The translations under genes and the position numbers were made by a program. The notes under the pieces are model-generated. The model saw only the letters and a list, made by a program, of their open reading frames with translations, ran no database searches and was not told the origin of the DNA. A stretch of 64,000 nt of DNA from Siphonodentalium dalli (lineage: Eukaryota; Mollusca; Scaphopoda; Gadilida; Siphonodentaliidae), in assembly GCA_032622095.1 (NCBI GenBank), contig CP136068.1, positions 60,226,025-60,290,024 of the forward strand, written 5' to 3'. Below are positions 14,901 to 26,900 of this stretch, piece after piece; position 1 is the stretch's first letter; each line of letters starts with the position of its first letter.

Positions 14901-17900
14901 AACACCACAACTGGTGTGTTTTGCGAATCCATGGGGTATATAAGATCTATGATTTTAGTACATCGTAGTTATGTGAAATAGATGAGTTACTGCAGTGTGT
15001 GTTTGGAGATATTCTTGCAATATAACATCAGGCGGGTGACAAAAACAATGTCTCCCGGCTCAGCGGGCGACAGTGTGATTTGTCGCCCGGCACGTGACAG
15101 GACATGGGCCAATCAGAAGGGTCGAAAATAGGGAGGAAGGTAACAAAGAGGTTTGTCGCCTGCTTGAGACTGATGTCAGGTGACATTCCGGTCGAGAGAG
15201 GGTGACAAATCGTTGTGTCTGAAGAAAGCAATGGTGACAACTGCTTTGTTATCCGATAACTAAACATGCATTCCCTGTTTCACTGCGTAATTGCGTGAAT
15301 GCTCTATTAAATTGTTTTGCGAAGAATTTCTGTGAGTTCATATTGTCCTTGGATTTCTGTTTGGGATAAGTTAGTCAAGATGTTAGCATATTGCTAATCT
15401 CCAATTATTTGCAGTCATTTTATTGGTTAACTCTATAACACCTATTGATGTATTTTGACGAAGTTTACCTAAAGGTTACCCACCTAACACTTACAGGTAG
15501 CATCAATTACATCCCATGCGACGTCAATAGGTAAAAAATGCAATCATTTAACTCTACCTGGCGAAGCCCCTATGTATGTCAGGCTTATATAGAATTAATT
15601 ACTATGGAGTTAAATAGTTATGTCCCTGACTCTACCCTTATTTGGTTCTTGCAAAGAAGACATATCATGAATTACTATGGAGAGAAAGAGTACTGTACCT
15701 GGCCTTGCTCCTATTTTACCTGGTGACCCTGATTGAACAAATCTGAATCACGATCACCAAAGGAGCCTCAGTATTAAATATGAGCTAAATAGACCTGGCG
15801 ATTCTTTCAAAGAAGACTGTTCAAGGGTTACTATAGAGGGAAAGTATGCCCCTGGCCTTTCCCCTATTTGACCAGGTGACCCTATCTGAACACAAGATCT
15901 CCAACTGTTGGAAATTTATCAAAACCTTACTGATAATACTTGTATATATCAAAATTATTACATGTAATATAGGAATCTATATACAAGTACCAAACATGAA
16001 TTCATAGACAGGGTAGGTGCGGGAGTTTCAAATCTCCTATCTATGCCCCTATTTGAACCAAATGTAAATCCCAATCTATGAGATTCTAGTAATCTCAAAT
16101 GATATATTATAGAAGTTGAAGTGAGTTCATTTTCATTAAATAAATTACAAAATTAAGGGAAGGGTTATCAACATGGCACCTCTGATAATTGTTCTTTGAA
16201 ATCATCAGCATAATAAATAAGACACATCATTATCACAGATGAAAAGAAGTCAATAGCCTATATAAACATAATATAACACTATCCTGTACACTGCACATAC
16301 CACAGTATACGTACATGGGAATTAATGTAATTTAAATTTAAATGAATGACACAAATAAACATTATCTGTGATTTGTTTATCAACAGCTGTCAGATAAAAT
16401 AAGGTCCCATTTCATACACAGGAGACATTACAGTATGGCAGGCAGACAAGCTTTATATTGTTAGTGAAAGAGATGACTTCTCAAATAATATTGTGGCATT
16501 AGGAATGTAAAAGAAAACATTTGTAACAGAGGTACATCTACTTACTTTTACCCCTCAATTGGCAAGGGTAACAATCTGTCTGTGATTTTTCACTCAGACC
16601 CCTGGAGCGGTTTCAACTAAATTTTGTGGGATGAGTCATGTATACTGGCGGATGTTATAATATTTTTTTGTTTTTTTTTGGAGTTAAGTCACTGGCTCTG
16701 CCCACATTTGACCCAGTGACCTCATTTGAACCAATCTAAACCACAGTCACCCAAGGACCCTTTATACCAAATATGAAGAAACATATTTGACTTATTGCTT
16801 TGGATGGCATGTGTGTGAAAGGGTTAATTATTTCTAATCCGATCAACCAATCTATACCAAAAAATATACAGGTGAGCCATGTGTCAGCATAAACCTGCAT
16901 ATAAAATATGAACACAATCGGACAAAAAATACATGAGTTATGGCATCGGATAGAATATGACCAGGTATGGATGGAAAGTGTTAATCATTTCTAAACCGAA
17001 CAACCGATCGATACCAAAAACTATACAGGTGAGGGGGTGTCATCATAAACATGCACATAAAATTTGAACAGGATCTGATAAAAAAAATACTTGAGTAATC
17101 GAATCGGATAGCAAGTGTCTACGGACAGATGGACGGACAGACAGACAGATGGACGGACAAACGAACAACGGATGGTTGATCCGGACGTCAGCATTATGTG
17201 TACCATACATGGTATGGGTACACATAAAAACAATCATTTGTCAAATTATGATTTATTTTCATACAAATAAGACATGGGTGTTTCTCCTGAGAAGCAGTTG
17301 TAGTCAAAACACTTGGCACCGTCAGTTCTGAGATAGAAAATTTAAAAAGAAAACATGAGTCCAGAGAATTTTTGATCGATCGTGTTTTTTTTTGCTGGAA
17401 TGCTAAAATCGTCTGTTTTTCTGCATCTTTGAGATCTTGTTCCTCTGATGTGAAGTAATTTGCCATTTTGCCGGATGAGCGGACGGAAGGAAATCCAACA
17501 TTGTCAGATAAACAAAGAGGGATAACTCTTGACGAAAAATGTGAGAGATATGGTTGAGATATATGAGCGATGGACGCATGCATGGACATAGCAACGAAAT
17601 GGTAATTGTGGACTTCCAGTTTGTGGGACCTTCGACAAGAGTTATGGGACTTCCATGTTGTATTCGTACAAACTGCCTCTTCTGGCAATAAACGACAAAA
17701 TACCAAGTTTCAAGGAGACTGAAGATCCAAAACTAATGTTATCACAAATAAACCAAAAAAATTGTTGCATTCTAAGTCCAAAAAGCGCCATAGCTCTAAC
17801 ATATTTGTGAGAATAATAATGAGACAATATACATTAAATTTGTGAGACATTCAAAAAGTCTCATGAGCCAGAAAAAAGTCCCAGAACATACCATTCATAA

Positions 17901-20900
17901 AGATGTCAAGACAAACGAACATGAACGATGAGTGGTCAATCCAGATGTTGCACTATGTGTACCAAATTATGCAGTCTCTTTAAAAAGACGACGATAATCC
18001 TAACGGATGTACGTCTCAAGACGTGTCCACTAAATTTCATTTCTACAACAACATGGCATTCCCAACATGATGTAATAAACCATTTCCGAATATGGAGCGC
18101 AGTCTGTGCCACTCTCCAATGAAATGGAGGGAATCCTGTTAATACAGAACCAAATTTTATTAGAGAGTTGAAGAGACGTACATCCGATATAGGATATTCG
18201 TCCGCTTTTCAAAGAAACCAAATTTTTACAATATAATTTGTATTCCCTTTAAGATTACTACCCAATAAACTATATGGTATATCTCTCCTCAGTCCTTACT
18301 TTTCGAAGGGAGAAACTAAAATTGGTACGAAATATCGACGGTACGATATCGTACCATATTTAGTGAACGTCGCTTCCGGATCATTACTAGAGCTTCGCTA
18401 GGCGTCACTTTTCGAATCCTGACTGATCGTTCCATGATCCGAGCTTGCGGGGTGGGATGTTCTTTAGAACTGGGAGGTGCTTCCCGTTTACTGGGTTGTA
18501 ATCTTAAAATTATATTGTAAAAATTTGGTATTCCCCTTAAGATATCCTACCCACTAAACTATATGGTAGAATTCGCAAAAAGGAGGAAGCGAGGATATTT
18601 TTCTTATAGATGTGACTGTAGAGTATAAAGATCATACTGAGATCTCTTGTGCATAATCTTTATGCCCATATCTCTATGATTCTTACATTATTTGAGACAT
18701 ACCAGCAATTTACATGAATCTTTCCTTATACCATCATAATTTTATAATTATTATGAAGTATGGAAGTCATCCTGGCTCAAGAGTCAGAGTAAGGGAGTGT
18801 TTTAGTTGAAACAGATCCTCTTATTTGCAGAGCTGTCATAATACTGTCTTTAAACAAAGTTGAATATCCTCATGACTGAGATTCTTGTATAATGTAAATA
18901 TTTCAGTCACTTCCCAGATTATATATGACAAGATAAATGCTCATAGCTGTTAAAGGATTGAATCCTTTTGACCATATGCTCGAACATCAGAGGTAGATAG
19001 TACACCCCCCCCCCCACTCTTTTTTCGAATGTGAGCTATTGAGCTAATTTGTATAGTCTTCGAAAGCATGGTTATATTGTATCATATGAATGTAGGCATT
19101 CATATCTGAGAACAAGGAAGCTGGTCGTAACATAATCTGAACTTAGCTTTTTGTTCGACAAAATGTATGGTCATGTTGCTTGGGGAAGTTCCTCAGTTAG
19201 TGGTGTATACAAGGCATATGATATACACATTGGCAACTCTGAAAATAACAACGTAAGTTCGTAACGAATCATGTTAATACTTAGAGTAATGGGGAATCTG
19301 CTCATGTACGCATGTAATGAAGAGGTATTTTTATAATGGAAAATAGACGCGAAAGTACTAAATGCCGTGTGAGACGTGAGGGCCACATGTCCTGGAAGTC
19401 GTGGCGACAAGAGATGGGAACTCATTCACATGCACATGAGTCGAGGAACTCGTGAAGCTAAGCCCGAAACCATACCTATTGTAGAGAATCTATGTAAATA
19501 GAAGGAACTAAAACATAATTTTTTAGTTTGGACCATGTGAATATGTTTACTAAGCATATTATGGCATGGTATACAATTAATGAGTGTTATTATATACTTG
19601 TTCTGTATAAATATAAATAGTCTACCGATCGAAAGCCTTTTGTCATATCGAATCGCAATAAGACGGGATACGCTAGTTGATCCAGTTTGTAACATGAAAA
19701 TTTATTCGTGTTTGTATGCTAGGTTGTTATCGGGGCTAACGCATACGATTGTGGAGCGAACTGGTATGCAGAGAGATCGTGGATATCACAGCCTCATATT
19801 CATTTGGATCATTTCTGAATGAATAACAGGTAGAGGGGCGATGATATCGGTCATGCAAGCATAATTGTGAGGGTCCCCACATCGGCGACCTTCATTAAGT
19901 TCTGGGTAGATAACAGACAAATGTTCTGCATGATATCGAATAGGTCATAATATACGGTATGAATACTGCATATATTTTTTATATACCAATATTATGGTGA
20001 CCTAAGGGCAAGCAAAAACATATTATGTTGCCATGCCAAGGGATCCTAACGCTTGTTGGGTTTTTATTGGATCGAGGAGCTGGGATGTCTTCAATAAACT
20101 CTTCGACCTCGGTGAAACCAAGGATTATGTTGTCATAAGCTTTTCGTCTGCTGCGAGAAATGATTTTCCTGAAATGAGCATGTGTCAGATTGAAGGCATC
20201 TTCCAGAGGTAACATATGGTTTTGAAAATAAACCTATTTCTGTACCAAAATGCATTCTGGAATTTTATATAGTTGAAGTGTTTTGGATATTCATTGCTTG
20301 GTAAAGGTTTGTCGCCTGGAAAAAAACTCACAATCAATCCACCTGTCAGAGTGACTGAGATTAGAGCATAATTTATTGACCTTTGTTCGCACTGTGATCC
20401 TGCTCCACCGAGGAAGAAGAGAGGTCATACTTCAGGGAGTTGCTGTGTAATTGTGATTATCCATGTCAGTCAGCTATATACAGCAGCAACTGCTCGATCT
20501 GGGAACTCACTCCTGAGCTTAGCTAATGACTACTTTTAGTTCATGAGCTTATATCTTATAACCTTTCTGGTTAGACCCGAGATCTGAGCATGTGTCACCT
20601 TTGGGTAGTCCTAGCATCAGGGGTACTACCCAAATGGCTGGATTTAGGATGCCATGTGAGGAATGTCGACCAATGGATCTAGATTCTCTCCAGCATATCC
20701 AAACTTCGGTGATCGGACGAGAACCGGTAGTTTCAACATGATATGGCCATAGTCTATGTTAATGGGAAGAATATGACATAACTACGCCATGATTCTTGTT
20801 TTGGTGTTATAAAATTATTAAGAGTACGATGTTCTCTATAATGAATTCGCTAAATGTATGGATTTCATTTATTTAGGACACTGATAAGTTGTTTTTGTGT

Positions 20901-23900
20901 TGTAAAATTGTTGTGATTTGATTATCTGCTGCAAAGGACAAGTATATAGTCAATATGTATACCAATTGTTTACGGTTGAGGTTAAGGTATTCAACTAATA
21001 TGTCACTAGCTTCGATTGGACAATATTATAGTATCACAAGAAGTGTAACTCTTGATCTGTATTTTATGTGATTGCAATTAAATTTTAACAAATCAGTCAA
21101 AATCCGTTTTTCATTTGATTTCTTAGAATAGGCTATTTCATGATAATTGTAACCGATCATTCAGGAATCATTTTAATGCTGGGAATGTCAAGAAATTCAT
21201 TCCGTTGGTAATGTTTATTACTTCGCCAGTAAATTCTAGTTTATATCTTGCATTAGAAGCACCATCCGAAGTAGAATGCGATGGGAGATCCTTGACAACT
21301 TCTCCTGTGGGTTTGTTGGGACAGCTCGTCTGGATCCCTTGCCTCTACACGGCGAGCAGGTTCCTTTAGATATGATACATGCAGATGAGAGCCATTTACG
21401 GAGGTTTATTTCGGAACATTTTAATTTGTATTTAATACAAATTAAAATGTTCTGAGATAAACCTCCGTAAATGGCTCTCATCTGCATGTATCATACACTT
21501 TGAATTATGCTGTACACTTTATAGAAATCATTCATTATCAAAACTTGTGTATGATCGCTATCATACCTGAATGAGAAAACCACCGGGAATGGCTCCCATA
21601 GAAACCTGATGGCGATGATACAGAGGCTGAATGCATGTTGGAAGCTTGTTCCGATTATGCATACCACAGGGGGGGAAATCGTAGTCAAGCTCATTGTAAA
21701 CATAGTCAGCTGCACGTCGCTAGCCCGATTGTACTGATTACCCGCTCCTATCTTCCCATCCATATTTTGCATGAACATGTGGGAGACTTGAATGTATGGC
21801 AATGCCGCCGTTCAGATGTCTTTACCCTACTTGGTCTGGCGAGTGTTGTGGCAAACGAACTCATCGTCGGAATGCCTACTCTGTTGTAGGAGAACAAGGG
21901 AGTCAACCTTTTTAGGTTGACCCCTCGCAGGTTCAGATTTTGGGAAATGCCATAGGCCGGAGCCCCGGGCTCAGTGATCTGAATCCACTTGAACTCCTTG
22001 ACTTTTGGGGACCCTCGTTTGTCTCAGAAGGTATTTTATCCTCTGTGACAAACAGGACATATTAGAACAAAAGTATTCTTCAGGGCTAAAGGGCAGTGTT
22101 CGCGCTGTCGGTGGCCAAATTGGCCAATGGCCAATTTTTTTCGCAATTTGGCTAATAAAAATTTCATTTGGCCAAAATTTGGTCAATTTTTTTTACCCCA
22201 AATGGAGACGGAAAGCATGGAGCCGGAAAGCTAATTAACAAGACAGTCAATGACTGTGGGGTCGCTCACCAGACTGCAAAGACTGAAAAGACTGGGACTC
22301 TGGAGACCACAACAGTCAGAACCTTTCATAATCACTTTAAAAGAAGTAGATCTAAACAGAATATGTGGCTAGAGAGACTTCACGTATGTAGATTGGTGAA
22401 AATCCACCTTGAAATTACCAACTGTACACTACTGATCACCCCCCTGCTCCAGCTCAACAAGTCCCAGGGCTCCCGACCAGGCTCCAGACTCCCAAATCTT
22501 AGGTTGGAATTTCACAACCGACACCTCAAACTTTCTCAATTGTTGGAAATTTCCAAACTCACAAGCGCCTTTTTATAAAACCATTTAGACATGTTTGAAG
22601 CCCAATTATCCATGGAACCAAAACACCATACATGTATGTCAGATTAATCAGTCAGGTGGTTCCAAGGTAGATGTTTTAATGAATTTGGTATTTCAATGAT
22701 TTTATTACACACAAAATTGTTAACTCCCCATAGCCCGCCATTTCTTGACAGGTTGACCTCATTTTAACAAATCTGAATCTCAGTCACTAAAGAATCCTCC
22801 ATACTATATGTAAGCTAAATAGTCAAACCTCTCTTGAGAAGACATTTTAATAATTACTATAGAGACATATAGTTATGTCCCTGGTCCCACCTTATTTAAC
22901 CTGGTGACCCCATCTGAATAAATTTGAATCCTAGACACCAAAGAACCCCTCATACTAATACTAAATATCAGTAAAATAGACCTGATGGTCCTTGTGAAGG
23001 AAGCATATTAAGAGGGAAACTGCCCTTCGCTTGGCCCCTATTTGACCAGGTGACCCCATTTTTAAAAATCTGAATTGCAGTCAAACAAGACATTCCATGC
23101 TAAATAAGCCAACTAGTTCTTGCTAACATATTTAAAAAATTACTATGTGGTGAAATAGTTATGTCTCTGGCTCTGCCCTTATTTGACATTGTGATCCCTT
23201 TTTCACAAATCTGTCACCCAAGGTAATTTCAAACCAAATATAAGCAAAATAGGCCATTTGATTCTTGCATAGAACACATCATGAATTACTATGGAGAGAA
23301 AGAGTAATGTAGCTGGCCTTGCAACTACTTGACCTGGTGACCCTGATTGAACAAATCTGAATCACAATCATCAAAGGAGCCTCAATATTAAATAGAGCTA
23401 AATAGAGCTGGTGGTTCTTTCAACGAACACTTTTCAAGTTAGCCAAATATGTTCTAGTGAAGTGATGGATGTGGGAGTGTTAAAGGCTCTGTTGAAAGGT
23501 TTGAACAATACATATGATAGATTGTTGTTGTAATTGGGAATTAATGACTTCTAGCAGTTCTACAGGGAATGTTTATAAAAATGTGAGATTTCACTTGACA
23601 TGTGTAGGCATACCCCGCATATAGTTAGAGCCAAAGTAAATGCTTCTTATTAATGATTCTCTGTCAAGAATTTGAGTAAATTTTATTTTTGGGACCAGGG
23701 TGTCAGAAGCAGTGAACTTGAGTGAAGGGCCAGGGGGCACAACTTTCAGAAATGTAATGGCATTAGTTTTTCAATTTTCAAACGAGAGGCCGATAATATA
23801 GCCTTATCAATAGCTAAGTAGTCCAAAGGCAATTGGTGAATTGATTTAATTGATTTTATTTTTGGGACCAGGGTGTCAGAAGCAGTGAACTTGAGTGAAG

Positions 23901-26900
23901 GGCCAGGGGGCACAACTTTCAGAAATGTAATGGCATTAGTTTTTCAATTTTCAAACGAGAGGCCGATAATATAGCCTTATCAATAGCTAAGTAGTCCAAA
24001 GGCAATTGGTGAATTGATTTAATGTTGCTCCAAACAGATTTACTAGTACATATCACAAGATTTTGGACCGATTTAATCAAATTTGGTGTGGTGATTCGGG
24101 GTACCCTTGGCAGAGTTATAATGGTGTTAGTTTTTCAAATTTGTTTAACTTAAAAACTTTTTAATTATTTTAAAAAATTAAAGGGACACATTGGAAATCT
24201 ATTTATCAACTTTTATCATAATCATCAATATCTAAGTGAAAACAAATGACAATGTCAATGACATTTTTTTTATTATTATTATAAAAGTTAAAAGTAAATT
24301 TTGTTTTAAATCGATTTTTTTTTTTCAATTTGTTTTCTCGAAAAAGGGTCATAACTCCTTTAAAATTAATCGGATCAAACCCATATTCGAACTCGATCTG
24401 TATTTTGGGCTGTGTAACTCACATACCAAATTTGGTTCCAATCAGATAAAAAATGTTTGAGTTATGGCAGAATGCGTGAATTCTAAGTTGAAAAAGGGCC
24501 ATAACTCTGTAACAAAATCTCGGATCAAACCCAAATTTGAACTCGATCTGTATTTTGGGCTGAGAAACCCATATACAAAATTTGGTTTCGATCGGATAAA
24601 AAATGTTTGAGTTATCGCATTACTCGTAAAGTGTCTACGGACAGACATACGGACAGACGGACAGACAGACGGACCAACGACGAGTGGTCAATCCGGGCAA
24701 CGACACTATGTTTACCATGCTATGGTATGGGCAAACATAAAAATGTTAAACAATATATAAATACAATTTTTTAATTTAAAAAAAAAAATATTTTAATAAA
24801 AAAAACAATTCCACATTTTTTTTTAATATTCTTTTATTTTTTAATATATCATTTCTTTTTATTTTTGCTTAAAGAGTTGAATCTAAATTTTTTTTTTTAG
24901 TCATGTCCCTGGCCCGCCCACATTTGACCCAGTGACCTCATTTGAACAAATCTGAACCCCAGTCACCCAAGGATCCTTCATACCAAATATGAACCCATTT
25001 GGCCTGATGGTATTTGAGAAGATGTTTAAAAGAATTACTATGGAGGGAAAGAGTTATGGCCCTGGCTTCGCAGCTATTTGACCCAGTGACCTCATTTGAA
25101 CAAATCTGAATGTGAGTCACCTAGGGAAAATCCACACCATATATGAACCCATTCGATCTTATGGTTCCAAAGAAGAAGATGTTTAAAGAATTGTTGATGG
25201 ACGGACGGATGGACGATACGACGGATGGACGGACGAGGAGTGATGACTATAGCTCCACCGGAGACTTCGTCTCAGGTGAGCTAAAAAGTGCTGAATAGAT
25301 CAACAGTCCATACGAAGTTAGGCGATGAAAGTATTTTTTTACTGTAACGGTCCAATAAATATGCGGATTTTTGTTTATATGCGGTCGATAACACCGACTA
25401 TGTAAACATGTATGCTTTGAAGAGAGTTGTTATCAGTGAGCACAATGAATAGGTGAATACCTAGTGATGACGCTGTTGTTTTTTGTAATGTCCAATAAAT
25501 TGGCGGATTGGAATAGTATCCATCATTCACATTCACTGCACAAAATCAAACTTCACGAGACAGCAACAGGTAAGCTCTAACATTTAAAAAAAAGAAAAAA
25601 AAAGAAAAAAAAAGCTCTAACATTTAACTAGCCTAATCGTCAAAACGCTTAATCTGTACACTGGTTATGTAATTTTTTGTTGATTAGCATCTGTAAGATA
25701 AAATACCTTAATTGGATGTACAGGCGAGCAGTTCTTAACTCAATGGTTACGTAGTGTGTCATAAAACTGCATCCCGTCTAATAACAACCTGGCTTCACTT
25801 CGTAAAAGGTTTGAATACAATAGATACAATATATTCAATTAATATTCATTCGTTCTCCGGCCACTCAATTTGAAGGCACGCCAAGCGCTTCGCGCTAATC
25901 CCTTGCATGATTCGTGACCTTTTTTTGTTGAACTTTTTGGATTAGGCTTATGGAGCTCATACACAGCCAAGTTTGCAACGCTTTGGGAGGCTTCCACTCG
26001 GCCCATTGTGTGCATGCACATAGGGGTCAGTTGGACATGGCCTTGGAGTTCAGCATTGCACCCGCTACCAGTAGCGGCCCGGTGAAGACCAAGACCACAG
26101 TTGGAGGGGCTACACAGACGAAGAAGAAAGCGAAGAAGAAAAGCCTGGGATACCATCGCAGGGACGCCGAAAGAAGGGCCAGGTGGATTGAGAGGAAGGC
26201 CCAGCTATCTCCCACCAGGTCCACCCTGGACAGGACCAACTTCCGGATGCCGCATCCACTGACCTACCACCTCAGAGGCCGACTGAGACCATCCAGATAG
26301 CCTCTGCAGTGGATGCAATGCTGACTGTAATACCACCACCACAGCAGGAACCGACTGATGTCATCCCAGCGGCTCCTGCTATGGAACAGTCCAATTTCGA
26401 GTTGGGGCTGGATTCTCAACCAGAGTCATCCCAGCCACAGAGGGAGGACTCCTTTACAGCCCCATAAGACGCTGAGGTATGAGCTGGAGTCTTCACCACC
26501 CAGGGAGAGAGAACCACTGGTTGCATTCGACCTCATAGAAGATCTGAGGTCCCATGTACTCGCTGCTGCAGGAGACCAACAAATGTACACCTTCAACAAG
26601 GCAGAAAGAGAACTGGTGTTTAACAGAAACATCTATACTGCAGCAGACCCCAGTGACCCGGTCAATATGGCTTTCAGAAACACAGGCCACGACACTGACG
26701 AGTACTGGGACGACAGCAACATCAGCAACACCTCTCCCTCGGATGCCTCTTCATCAGCACCAACACTGGCGAAAAGGAAGAAGAAAAAGAAGAAATCCAA
26801 AAAAAGAAGCTTTTTTTTCTTGTTATTGTCAATTAAAGGCAATAAAATGAGGGGTTAAGGGGAGGACCACTCAGTCCTTCCGAGAATACCGGGGCTAGCC

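Larger units (their letters stand above)
12840..15430. repeat. Local triplication (units at about 12870, 14320, 15040)
   Basis: Unit 1 (12870-14290, swollen by two MITEs) and unit 2 (14320-14900) match over long stretches: 'gttttgttatccgatta', 'cacacgcacgatgttgca', 'tatgtatattttcagtaact', 'gataatcagcgtttattt', 'tataaccaaccaacctcaaggga'. Unit 3 (15040-15430) is more diverged. No coding signal is conserved between units. Confidence 0.75.

Noticed and set aside
17194-17706. 170-codon open frame on the minus strand
   Set aside because: It runs through the P3 element tail, has no recognisable domain and no splice or start context. One protein-like stretch is noted but not enough for a gene call.
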